Assembly (NCBI GenBank): GCA_002428205.1 | Contig: DIUH01000036.1 | Location: forward strand, 1-23,136 | DNA: 23,136 nt | Direction: 5' to 3' | From: Planctomycetaceae bacterium UBA6163 | GTDB taxonomy: Bacteria > Planctomycetota > Planctomycetia > Pirellulales > Pirellulaceae | Shown here: piece after piece, positions 16,301 through 23,136 of the stretch | Layout of the letters: each line of letters starts with the position of its first letter | Numbering within the stretch: the first letter of the stretch is position 1 | Program-made: the position numbers and the translations under genes | The notes under the pieces: generated by a model | Database searches by the model: none | What the model was told of the DNA's origin: nothing | What the model saw: the letters and a program-made list of their open reading frames with translations, nothing else

Positions 16301-17145
16301 GGCTGATTACTAATGTCAGTAGAGTCTGCAACACCGACAACCACCGGTGGGTCGACTAGGTTTTCGGGGCGGGCGCCAAAACGGAGCAGGTCAAGTCGGT
16401 TGTATTGCCCGGCGATCTGCTGGGCAAGCTCACGGATCGTTATGGGTACTCCCGAACAAATATTGACGGCCCCCTGTCGATCCGAAAGCGCGACATCGGC
16501 GATCATTTCCCCCGCGCGACGAACATCCAAAAAGTCTCGCACCTGATTTCCGCTGGTTAACTCTGCCGGTTCGCCGGCTTCCAGTTTGGATCGCAGGTAT
16601 GGGACGAAGCGTCGTGAGTCTTCGCCGGGACCATGCAGATAGAATAGCCGGCACCAAGCAAACTGGCAGTCTTGTGTGGGCAACCATTCCTTTAACGCTA
16701 GGTAGGCCGCCGCTTTCGCCGCTGAATAAGGTGTTGTCGGGTTCAGCGGCGTGGTGGTTGTTAGATAGCCGCCGGACAATTCGTATTCGATGCAAGTACC
16801 GACACCGATGAATCGTTTCACCCCAGCTTGGGCAGCGCCTTTGGCAAGATTCAGGGTTCCTGTTAGACAGTCTAGGTTTTTGGGCGATTGCAAGTAGGCG
16901 CCCGGTTCGACGAACCAAGCTGAATGGATAACGGTATCAAATCCGATGCACTGTTCGGCCCACACGCTAGCGGATTGGGCGAATAGGTCGTTGGTAAAAA
17001 TAGCCGTTGATAGCAGTTCGGTTGGCAAGGTACCCGTGTTCGACGAGTGGCGCAGCACCAGCCGAACGTTTGCTCCGCGAGCGAGCAACGCGCTGAGTAT
17101 TTGGTAACCCACGAATCCCGTGGCGCCGGTTAACAACACGTTCAT
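16297..17145 (-). CDS. NAD-dependent epimerase / 4-ketoreductase (extended SDR)
   Basis: A 282-residue extended short-chain dehydrogenase. The nucleotide-binding TGATGFVG is at the N-terminus, the catalytic Ser/Thr lies in GVGTCIEYE, and the Tyr-Lys pair is in YSAAKAA. The C-terminal half has VRDFLDVRRAGEM, typical of sugar-nucleotide epimerases and ketoreductases. ATG at 17145 is chosen because it starts the Rossmann fold and overlaps the previous stop as ATGA; a frame to 17244 would add 33 basic residues. Its likely step is reduction of the 4-keto group of the C-methylated intermediate, which fits its place directly after the C-methyltransferase. Epimerase activity is the alternative. Confidence 0.87.
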   Translation of the reverse strand: MNVLLTGATGFVGYQILSALLARGANVRLVLRHSSNTGTLPTELLSTAIFTNDLFAQSASVWAEQCIGFDTVIHSAWFVEPGAYLQSPKNLDCLTGTLNLAKGAAQAGVKRFIGVGTCIEYELSGGYLTTTTPLNPTTPYSAAKAAAYLALKEWLPTQDCQFAWCRLFYLHGPGEDSRRFVPYLRSKLEAGEPAELTSGNQVRDFLDVRRAGEMIADVALSDRQGAVNICSGVPITIRELAQQIAGQYNRLDLLRFGARPENLVDPPVVVGVADSTDISNQP

Positions 17146-18371
17146 TCGCCCGAGATCTCCAGAGATGGAACTGCGGTTACGAACTTTGTTCCGGCGATTG
17201 CGAGCGATCGGTTTTGTTGTTTGACTTCCGCGGCTATGTTCCAAGGTAAAATCACGAGGAAGTCAGGACGGTTTTGTTCGAGTACCGACGGGGCCAGAAT
17301 CGGTATATGACTGCCCGGCATGTATTTGCCTTGCTTGGCCGGCGCGGCATCGCATACCAGTGGCAACAAATCAGGTTTTACGCCCGCATAGTTCAGCAGC
17401 GTATTTCCCTTGGCCGCGGCGCCATAAGCAGCAACCGACTTGCCAGTTTGCTTTTGGTCGATCAAGAACCGCAGCAAATCATTCTTGACTCGGTCGGCTT
17501 TACACTGAAAATCTTGATAAATCGATAATGACTGTAAACCATGTTCGGATTCTTTGGCCAATATCTCGCCGACTGCGTCAGTGGTAGGGCGGGCATCGTC
17601 TTGGTGGCAGCCATAAACACGCAAACTGCCACCATGGGTTGGCAATTCTTCTACATCAAGAACCCGTAAGCCGGCTGCGGCAAAGATTCGCGAGACTGTA
17701 TAAAGCGCCAAGTACGAAAAGTGTTCATGGTAGACGGTGTCAAATTGCGTCTGCTGGATCATTCGCATGACATGTGGAAATTCGAGCGTGATCGTCCCAC
17801 CCGGCTTGAGTGCGACCTGCAGGCCCTTTGTGAAATCGTTGATGTCCGGGACGTGGGCATAGACATTGTTTCCTGCGATCAGGTCGGCTTGTTTTCCGTC
17901 GCGCACGAGTTGTGTCGCCAGTTGAGTCCCGAAGAACTCGCGCAGCACTGGCACCCCAATGCTTTCGGCGGCCGTTGCCGTGCTGTCGGTTGGCTCGATT
18001 CCCAGGCATGGCACGCCAGCAGCAACAAAATTCTTTAAAAGATAGCCGTCGTTCGAAGCGACCTCGATTACAAAGCTTTTGTCATTGAGGCTGAACCGCT
18101 TTGTCATCAATTGACAATAATTTTTCGCGTGTGCGAGCCAACCGCTAGAAGTGCTCGAAAAGTAAGCATAATCGTGACGAAAAAGCTCCCCAGCGGCTGC
18201 ATAGTCTTCGGTTTGAACCAACCAACAATGATCACAGACCTTAATTTTCAACGGAAAGTAGATTTCCGGGCGGTTTAGGTCATCAGCCGTCAAATAAGCG
18301 TTGGATGGCGGCGCGTAACCGAGATCCAAAAACGTGTGGCGAAGCGGCTGTTTACAATGTCGACAAAGCAT
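17142..18371 (-). CDS. NDP-hexose C-methyltransferase (TylCIII/TcaB9-type)
   Basis: A 409-residue SAM-dependent enzyme that adds a methyl group to a ring carbon (usually C-3) next to the 4-keto group of a nucleotide sugar. Three parts are seen: an N-terminal zinc module with Cys3, Cys6, Cys46 and Cys49 (CRHC, CDHC); a SAM domain with VIEVASNDGYLLKNF (101-115) and NNVYAHVPDI (168-177); and a C-terminal sugar-binding domain with YGAAAKGNTLLNY (316-328) and AKQGKYMPG (345-353). The catalytic motif VYHEHFSY (213-220) keeps the His-Glu-His residues described for TcaB9. Nothing is missing. ATG 18371 lies 32 bp after the epimerase gene. Its presence means the pathway makes a branched sugar. Confidence 0.92.
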   Translation of the reverse strand: MLCRHCKQPLRHTFLDLGYAPPSNAYLTADDLNRPEIYFPLKIKVCDHCWLVQTEDYAAAGELFRHDYAYFSSTSSGWLAHAKNYCQLMTKRFSLNDKSFVIEVASNDGYLLKNFVAAGVPCLGIEPTDSTATAAESIGVPVLREFFGTQLATQLVRDGKQADLIAGNNVYAHVPDINDFTKGLQVALKPGGTITLEFPHVMRMIQQTQFDTVYHEHFSYLALYTVSRIFAAAGLRVLDVEELPTHGGSLRVYGCHQDDARPTTDAVGEILAKESEHGLQSLSIYQDFQCKADRVKNDLLRFLIDQKQTGKSVAAYGAAAKGNTLLNYAGVKPDLLPLVCDAAPAKQGKYMPGSHIPILAPSVLEQNRPDFLVILPWNIAAEVKQQNRSLAIAGTKFVTAVPSLEISGE

Positions 18372-18403
18372 GGCGTTGATTCGTTACAAGTTGCGCACCG
18401 GGA

Positions 18404-18985
18404 TCAGCGGTCGAAAGTTTGCCGGTCCAATGGATTGATCGTGATTCCGGTAAAGTTTGGCATGATCAATGGATGCTGGGTGTCCCGCAAGGAAACGTCG
18501 GTTACTGGCAAAGGCCAATGGATCGCTAGCGCAGGGTCGTCAAAGCGGACACCGCCCTCGGATGGCGTGTGATACACTGCGGTGTGCAAGTAAAGCAATT
18601 CGGATTCGGGCTCCAACACCTGGAACCCATGCGCAAATCCCTCGGGAATTGCTATCATCAAGCGATTTTCCGCCGACAATTCCTCAGCGTGCCAACGCAA
18701 AAAAGTTTCCGAACCGGCTCGTAGGTCGATCGCAACGTCCCAGACTCGGCCTCGCAGGCAGCGTACGAGTTTCATTTCGGCGTAAGGGGGATTCTGGAAG
18801 TGCATCCCCCGGATCGCGCCAGGCGAGGCCGTCATCGAATGATTGATCTGTCGAATTGTCCGCCCTTGAAGGATGCCTTCGAGTTCGTGGTCACAAAAAT
18901 AACGCGCGAACTGGCCTCGGTGATCCCCGAACGGTTTCGTGTCGACCACGAACAACGAATCGATATTGGTTGGTTGAAGGTTCAA
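18404..18985 (-). CDS. rfbC: RmlC/RfbC-type nucleotide-sugar 3,5-epimerase
   Basis: A 193-residue cupin (family size about 180-190) that epimerises a 4-keto-6-deoxy nucleotide sugar at C-3 and/or C-5. Marks are DHRGQFARYF (21-30), RQINHS (45-50), RGMHFQ with catalytic His62 (59-64), RGRVWDVAIDLR (78-89), IPEGFAHGF (113-121), Tyr138 as general acid, and FDDPALAIHWP with Asp150 (148-158). All three catalytic residues are visible. The start codon is TTG, overlapping the rfbG stop as TTGA. In this operon the natural substrate is probably the CDP-sugar, although RmlC normally uses dTDP; the symbol is by family only. Confidence 0.88.
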   Translation of the reverse strand: MNLQPTNIDSLFVVDTKPFGDHRGQFARYFCDHELEGILQGRTIRQINHSMTASPGAIRGMHFQNPPYAEMKLVRCLRGRVWDVAIDLRAGSETFLRWHAEELSAENRLMIAIPEGFAHGFQVLEPESELLYLHTAVYHTPSEGGVRFDDPALAIHWPLPVTDVSLRDTQHPLIMPNFTGITINPLDRQTFDR

Positions 18986-20064
18986 TTCGTGGGGTCCTTG
19001 GCCCAGTCACGGCCCAGCGATTTGGCATCACTAACAAACTGGTTCAGTTGCTGGTCGCTGGTTAATCGCTGGTGGCGATAGAAATCGTGGTACCACTGTG
19101 CGGTCTGGGCGATGCCGTGGTCGATTGACCAAACGGGTCGCCAATGAAGGGTTTGTTGGGCTTTGGTGCTATCCAGTTGCAAAAGTGTCGTCTCGTGCGG
19201 CTGCGGCGATGCGGTCTGGTGCCAGCGCAATTCGGGCCAATGCGTTTGCATGGATGCCAGAACGCTGGCGACGGTACGATTGCCATCGGGACCTGGGCCA
19301 AAGTTCCAAGCATCAGCCATTTGCCGATGGTCCTGTAATAAATTTTGCCCCAGCAATAGATAACCCGACAGTGATTCGAGCACATGTTGCCAAGGCCGCG
19401 TCGCGCCGGGGGAGCGGATTTCAAGAGACTTGTTTTCCGCGACCGCTCTTGCCGCGTCTGGAATCAGACGATCTTCCGACCAATCGCCGCCGCCGATCAC
19501 ATTTCCGGCTCGCGCGGTGGCAACGAGAGGCCCCTCGCTGGCAGAAAAATACGATTGCCGATAACTGGCCACCACCAATTCCGCTGCCGCCTTGGAGGCG
19601 CTATAAGGATCATGTCCACCGAGCGATTCGTTTTCACGATATCCCCAGATCTGCTCCTTGTTTTGATAACACTTGTCGGTCGTAATGATCACAATCGCTT
19701 TGACTGATGCGCATTGACGACAAGCTTCTAACAGGTTTACCGTTCCAGAAACGTTGGTGGTCCAGGTCTCGATCGGATCGCGATAGGAGCGACGCACGAG
19801 CGGTTGAGCAGCGAGGTGAAAGACGATTTCAGGCTGGGCCGCTTGAGTCGTTGCGATCAATGTATCGACATCGCGGATGTCGCCACGTCGATCAATTGTG
19901 CCGAGCTCTAGTCGATCCCAATGATTTGGATCAGTTGCCGGCGGCAACGAAAAACCCGTCACGTTGGCGCCAAGTCGATTCAGCCACAAGGCGAGCCACG
20001 AGCCCTTGAAGCCGGTGTGGCCGGTCAGCAGGACGGGGCGATCTTTATAGATGTTGCTAAACAC
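18982..20064 (-). CDS. rfbG: CDP-glucose 4,6-dehydratase RfbG
   Basis: A 360-residue NAD-dependent SDR, the usual RfbG length, converting CDP-glucose to CDP-4-keto-6-deoxyglucose. Marks are TGHTGFKGSWLALWL (14-28), typical of RfbG rather than RmlB; HLAAQPLVRRSY (83-94); TTDKCYQN (128-135), where RmlB would have TDEVYG; and the catalytic YSASK (154-158). RAGNVIGGGDW and the C-terminal RPWQHVLE stretch complete the pattern. The start is GTG at 20064, 6 bp after the rfbF stop, so the two are tightly coupled, and enzymes 1 and 2 of the CDP branch are made together. No damage is seen. Confidence 0.94.
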   Translation of the reverse strand: MFSNIYKDRPVLLTGHTGFKGSWLALWLNRLGANVTGFSLPPATDPNHWDRLELGTIDRRGDIRDVDTLIATTQAAQPEIVFHLAAQPLVRRSYRDPIETWTTNVSGTVNLLEACRQCASVKAIVIITTDKCYQNKEQIWGYRENESLGGHDPYSASKAAAELVVASYRQSYFSASEGPLVATARAGNVIGGGDWSEDRLIPDAARAVAENKSLEIRSPGATRPWQHVLESLSGYLLLGQNLLQDHRQMADAWNFGPGPDGNRTVASVLASMQTHWPELRWHQTASPQPHETTLLQLDSTKAQQTLHWRPVWSIDHGIAQTAQWYHDFYRHQRLTSDQQLNQFVSDAKSLGRDWAKDPTN

Positions 20065-20070
20065 GAAGAC

Positions 20071-20868
20071 TCATTCCCATGTTTTCCAAGGCGCTCGCCC
20101 AGATTTCCAAAGATCTTCTAAGTGATTTTTGTCCCGCAAAGTATCCATCGCCTGCCAAAACCCATCATGTTGATACGCAGTCAATTGTCCTGCGCTGGCC
20201 AAGGTCTGCAGCGGTTGTGATTCAAAGCTTGTATGGTCGCCCTCGATCTCATTAAAGACGGCCGGTTCGAGCACGAAAAAACCTCCGTTGATCCATGCCC
20301 CGTCACCCGCCGGTTTTTCTTGAAAGCTGAGCACACGATTTTGGTCCAGGCTGAGGGCCCCATATCTTCCTGGTGGTTGGATTGCGGTAACCGTTGCGAC
20401 TCGCTGGTTCGTGATGTGATGTTGGATCAATTTATCGATCGGTACGTTCGACACGCCATCGCCATAAGTCAAGCAAAACGTGTTGTCGCCCACATAAGAT
20501 TGCACACGCTTTAATCGACCGCCGGTCATCGTGTGTTCCCCCGTATCGACCAGCGTCACCGTCCAAGGTTCGGCTGTTCGATGGTGAACTTCCATTTGGT
20601 TGCGAGCCATGTCAAATGTGACGTCTGAAGTGTGCAGAAAGTAGTTGGCGAAATACTCCTTGATGAAGTAGCCACGGTACCCCAGACAGATGACAAAGTC
20701 GTTGATTCCATAATGTGAATACATCTTCATGATGTGCCACAGAATAGGCTTTCCCCCGATTTCGATCATCGGTTTGGGCCGAAGGTGCGACTCTTCGCTG
20801 ATCCGGGTGCCCAGACCACCAGCAAGCAAGACCGCCTTGATCTTGCGATTGATTCCGTACTGCTGCAT
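20071..20868 (-). CDS. rfbF: Glucose-1-phosphate cytidylyltransferase RfbF
   Basis: A 265-residue nucleotidyltransferase (family about 257) that makes CDP-glucose and diphosphate from CTP and glucose-1-phosphate; first committed step of CDP-6-deoxyhexose synthesis. Marks are LAGGLGTRISEES (15-27), RPKPMIEIGGKPILWHIM (30-47), the acceptor-side segment LTYGDGVSNVPI, and INGGFFVLEP in the middle. These are the RfbF-specific versions rather than those of RmlA or GalU. ATG at 20868 has no recognisable ribosome binding site. It is 54 bp downstream of rfbB and 6 bp upstream of rfbG. Confidence 0.94.
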   Translation of the reverse strand: MQQYGINRKIKAVLLAGGLGTRISEESHLRPKPMIEIGGKPILWHIMKMYSHYGINDFVICLGYRGYFIKEYFANYFLHTSDVTFDMARNQMEVHHRTAEPWTVTLVDTGEHTMTGGRLKRVQSYVGDNTFCLTYGDGVSNVPIDKLIQHHITNQRVATVTAIQPPGRYGALSLDQNRVLSFQEKPAGDGAWINGGFFVLEPAVFNEIEGDHTSFESQPLQTLASAGQLTAYQHDGFWQAMDTLRDKNHLEDLWKSGRAPWKTWE

Positions 20869-20922
20869 GAGAAGATCGAGTGTTTGCGGGTTTGCGATGG
20901 GTGCCGCTCGTCGAGCGACGGG

Positions 20923-21975
20923 CTAGGCGGTGCCGAGTCGCTGTAGCCGATAATTTCCGCTCAAAATTGATTCCCACCAAGTTCGATTGTCAAGGTACCA
21001 CTTGACCGTCTGGCGAAAGCCCGACCAATGGTCCTGCTTGGGCTGCCAGCCGAGTTCGCGACGAATTTTGCTGGCATCGATCGCGTATCGCATGTCGTGC
21101 CCAGGGCGATCGGCGACAAACGTGATTTGCGAGGCGTATTTCGCGCCGTCGGCGCGAGGTTGCAATTCATCCATCAGGCCGCAAATCGTGCCAACCAGAT
21201 CGATGTTCTTTTGCTCGTTATTGCCGCCGATATTGTACGTTTGTCCCGGAAAGCCAAACTGTAGTACAGTCGCAAGCGCCTCGCAGTGGTCTCCCACGTA
21301 CAACCAATCGCGGATGTTTTCGCCTTTGCCATATACCGGGATCGGCTCACCCCGAAGGCACTTGAGGATCACGACCGGGACGAGTTTTTCGGGAAATTGA
21401 TACGGCCCGTAATTGTTCGAGCAATTGGTGACCAGGACAGGCAGGCCATAGGTGTCATACCATGCGCGAGCCAAGTGGTCCGATGCCGCCTTACTGGCCG
21501 AATAGGGAGAGTGCGGATCGTAGCGTGTCTCTTCGGTAAACAAGCCCTCGGGGCCCAGCGATCCGTAAACCTCGTCGGTCGATACGTGCAAGAATCGGAA
21601 TCGCGATGCCCGGTCGGCGTCGAGCGACCGCCAGTGTGATAATGCCGCTTGAAGGATATTCAGCGTGCCGCAGACATTCGTGTCGATGAACTCTTTGGGG
21701 CCATCGATTGAGCGATCGACGTGACTTTCCGCCGCCAAATGCATCACGGCATCAGGGCGATATTCGGTTAACGTTTCGTCAATCGCAGCGGCATCGGCGA
21801 TGTCGACCTGAGCGAACCGGTAACGCGGGTTCGAATCGATGTCGACCAGCGATTGCAAGTTTCCCGCGTAGGTTAATTTGTCGACATTCAAAACCTCATG
21901 CCCGGACTGAATCATCAGCCGCACGAGATTGGAACCGATAAAACCGGCACCGCCAGTGATAAGAATGCGTGCCAT
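20923..21975 (-). CDS. rfbB: dTDP-glucose 4,6-dehydratase RfbB/RmlB
   Basis: A 350-residue extended SDR, family length. Marks are ITGGAGFIGSNLVR (6-19), AAESHVDRSIDGP (81-93), the catalytic STDEVYG with Asp-Glu (132-138), YSASKA (158-163), NNYGPYQFPEKL and IRDWLYVGDH. These are diagnostic of the dTDP-glucose enzyme. ATG at 21975 is preferred over a TTG at 22008 because the Rossmann motif begins here and the mapped promoter would leave the TTG almost no leader. First gene of the operon. It is odd beside rfbFG: neither rfbA nor rfbD is present in the window, so dTDP-glucose must come from elsewhere, or this enzyme serves another sugar. Confidence 0.93.
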   Translation of the reverse strand: MARILITGGAGFIGSNLVRLMIQSGHEVLNVDKLTYAGNLQSLVDIDSNPRYRFAQVDIADAAAIDETLTEYRPDAVMHLAAESHVDRSIDGPKEFIDTNVCGTLNILQAALSHWRSLDADRASRFRFLHVSTDEVYGSLGPEGLFTEETRYDPHSPYSASKAASDHLARAWYDTYGLPVLVTNCSNNYGPYQFPEKLVPVVILKCLRGEPIPVYGKGENIRDWLYVGDHCEALATVLQFGFPGQTYNIGGNNEQKNIDLVGTICGLMDELQPRADGAKYASQITFVADRPGHDMRYAIDASKIRRELGWQPKQDHWSGFRQTVKWYLDNRTWWESILSGNYRLQRLGTA

Positions 21976-22020
21976 GTGATGATACGGAATGCGGGTTCGA
22001 TGGTACAAGCGACCCGCGTG

Positions 22021-22048
22021 ATTATGGTCTCAGGGTCTGGGCGGTCAA
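22021..22048 (-). promoter_or_regulatory. Sigma70-type promoter of the sugar operon
   Basis: On the minus strand TTGACC (22043-22048) is followed after 16 bases by CATAAT (22021-22026); each matches its consensus at 5 of 6 positions. Transcription would begin near 22014, giving a leader of about 40 bases to the rfbB ATG. It lies in the 141-bp gap after the upstream hydrolase gene, so the eight sugar genes probably form one unit starting here. Confidence 0.6.
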
Positions 22049-22116
22049 GTTTATGGTCCGCAACCGAAACGCGACAAGAATTTAGATAGTCGGGTTGTAA
22101 CGATTTTACCAACCGA

Positions 22117-22962
22117 TCACGAGACACAGCGATTCGTCAGGCGACCGATTTCGGGCACTTCGACGGTGCAGACGTCGCCGCTTTGCAGGAAACGTGGCGG
22201 TTTTCGAGCCGCCCCAACGCCTGGCGGTGTTCCCGTGAAGATCAAGTCGCCGGGCTTGAGCGTCATGATTTCCGATAGGTGGGCGATCAGGTGCGGGATG
22301 CTGAAGATTAGTTGCTGAGTGGTCGATTCCTGGACCTTTTCGTCGCCCAAGTACATTCGCACGGTCAAATTACTGGGATCGGCGATCTCGTCGGTTGTGA
22401 CCAGGACCGGGCCAAGCGGCGCGAACGTGTCGAACGATTTGCCCAACAACCATTGGCCACCGGGACGCCCTTTTTGCCAATCGCGCGCAGACACGTCATG
22501 GCCACAGGTGTATCCGGCGACATAGGAAAGTGCCGATTCGATCGAAACGCGACGGGCGACTTTACCGATCACGACCACCAATTCGGCTTCGTAATCGACT
22601 TCGCTGCTGATCGGTGGCAATTCGATCGCATCGCCGTGGCCAACCAAGGCTGTGTTGAACTTGCTGAAGACGACCGGTTGGGTCGGCGGTTCGGCCCCCG
22701 TTTCGATCGCGTGGTCGAGATAGTTCAGCCCGATGCAGATGATCTTTTCGGGTGGTGGGACCGGTGGCAACAATTTCGTTGGGACCGGGATCGCCTTTGT
22801 CGGACTAGCCGATTTTGCCGCTTCGACCACTTCCGCTAGTCGTGAAAACAGATCGCCATCGGTCGGCGGATCGTTCATCAGATCAGCCAACGGCACCATC
22901 GAATCACCGCTGACGGTTGCGTATGCGATCTGATCACCAACGGTGTATCGACAGATTTTCAT
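22117..22962 (-). CDS. Fumarylacetoacetate hydrolase family protein
   Basis: A 281-residue enzyme of the FAH/2-keto-4-pentenoate hydratase superfamily, which cleaves or decarboxylates 1,3-diketo or beta-keto acids. The N-terminal cap is short. The C-terminal FAH domain begins at KIICIGLNYLDHAIE (73-87), with His84 as the likely general base. Metal ligands follow: DYEAEL (123-128) and GHDVSARDWQ (154-163). GKSFDTFAPLGP (174-185) and the late FTGTPPGVG complete the pattern. The residues needed for activity are in place. It lies upstream of the sugar operon with its own start (ATG 22962). Substrates differ widely in this family, and the context (a possible flavoprotein upstream) does not fix one. 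Confidence 0.9.
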   Translation of the reverse strand: MKICRYTVGDQIAYATVSGDSMVPLADLMNDPPTDGDLFSRLAEVVEAAKSASPTKAIPVPTKLLPPVPPPEKIICIGLNYLDHAIETGAEPPTQPVVFSKFNTALVGHGDAIELPPISSEVDYEAELVVVIGKVARRVSIESALSYVAGYTCGHDVSARDWQKGRPGGQWLLGKSFDTFAPLGPVLVTTDEIADPSNLTVRMYLGDEKVQESTTQQLIFSIPHLIAHLSEIMTLKPGDLIFTGTPPGVGAARKPPRFLQSGDVCTVEVPEIGRLTNRCVS

Positions 22963-23010
22963 GATGGGTCGGCTCGTGAATCTTATGAATTGGTTAGAAG
23001 GTCGATCTGT

Positions 23011-23136
23011 TTAAGTTGTTATTGGTTTTTCGGCGGACAATCTTTGATCGACTTCGTTGCTGACGATTACACCATAATTGATCGCCCCCAGCCAACCGCT
23101 CATGATAATGCCGACGCTGCCGGCGTGATACATGCC
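23011..23136 (-). CDS. C-terminal end of an unidentified protein, perhaps a flavin oxidoreductase (partial)
   Basis: The minus-strand frame is open from the right edge and stops with TAA at 23011, giving 41 residues. The segment GMYHAGSVGIIMSGWLGAIN is glycine-rich and hydrophobic, resembling the C-terminal FAD-contact segment of phytoene-dehydrogenase-like oxidoreductases. A short polar tail follows. The flavoprotein reading is a guess from this segment alone; a membrane protein end is the alternative. It lies 48 bp upstream of the FAH gene on the same strand, so they may be co-transcribed. Confidence 0.4.
   Translation of the reverse strand, partial: GMYHAGSVGIIMSGWLGAINYGVIVSNEVDQRLSAEKPITT

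Noticed and set aside
22093..22114. Possible hairpin just after the FAH-family gene stop
   Set aside because: On the minus strand the stem is GGTTG(G)TAA / TTACAACC with a bulge, but no T-rich tail follows. Too weak to call a terminator.
1..23136. CRISPR arrays, tRNA or rRNA genes, insertion sequences, phage genes
   Set aside because: Reading both strands showed no regularly spaced repeats, no cloverleaf with a CCA-type end, no transposase or integrase motifs, and no terminal inverted repeats.

Overview
The window looks like chromosomal DNA of a Rhodopirellula-type planctomycete. The grounds are a BBP7-type outer-membrane barrel protein, a FlgM with the N-terminus I associate with planctomycete FlgM, a glycine-zipper exported protein, several GTG/TTG starts, and many genes without a clear Shine-Dalgarno site. 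These are recognitions from the translated sequence; no database search was run. I see no rRNA, tRNA, CRISPR array, insertion sequence or prophage.

Left part (1-6502). The C-terminal tail of a membrane protein enters from the left edge. After about 430 non-coding bases comes a plus-strand Tat-exported metallophosphoesterase. Three minus-strand metabolic genes follow: a YbdK-type carboxylate-amine ligase (its stop codon overlaps that of the phosphoesterase), an M20D amidohydrolase/peptidase, and an exported S9B dipeptidyl peptidase IV. The last two suggest peptide or N-acyl amino acid breakdown.

Middle part (6695-14268). Two isolated flagellar genes, flgK and flgM, lie on the minus strand. 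Between them are an exported glycine-zipper protein with its own terminator and a Fur-family regulator. Divergent from flgM is a plus-strand BBP7-type barrel protein. A stretch of about 650 bp without a supported gene follows, then a CelD/FemAB-like GNAT acyltransferase.

Right part (14476-21975). Eight minus-strand genes are packed with short gaps or 4-17 bp overlaps, behind a good sigma70-like promoter at 22021-22048. Transcription order is rfbB (NDP/dTDP-glucose 4,6-dehydratase), rfbF (glucose-1-phosphate cytidylyltransferase), rfbG (CDP-glucose 4,6-dehydratase), an RfbC/RmlC-type epimerase, a TylCIII/TcaB9-type sugar C-methyltransferase, an NAD-dependent epimerase/ketoreductase, a second shorter methyltransferase of the same architecture, and a CmcI-type methyltransferase/hydroxylase. 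The inferred pathway is glucose-1-P to CDP-glucose to CDP-4-keto-6-deoxyglucose, then epimerisation, C-methylation and 4-ketoreduction. The product would be a CDP-activated C-methyl-branched 6-deoxyhexose, possibly also O-methylated, for a surface or secreted glycan. No RfbH (3-deoxygenation), RfbA, RfbD or glycosyltransferase is in the window. This cassette is the most interesting part.

Right edge (22117-23136). A fumarylacetoacetate-hydrolase-family enzyme lies upstream of the sugar operon, and the last 41 residues of another minus-strand protein, perhaps a flavoprotein, run in from the right edge.
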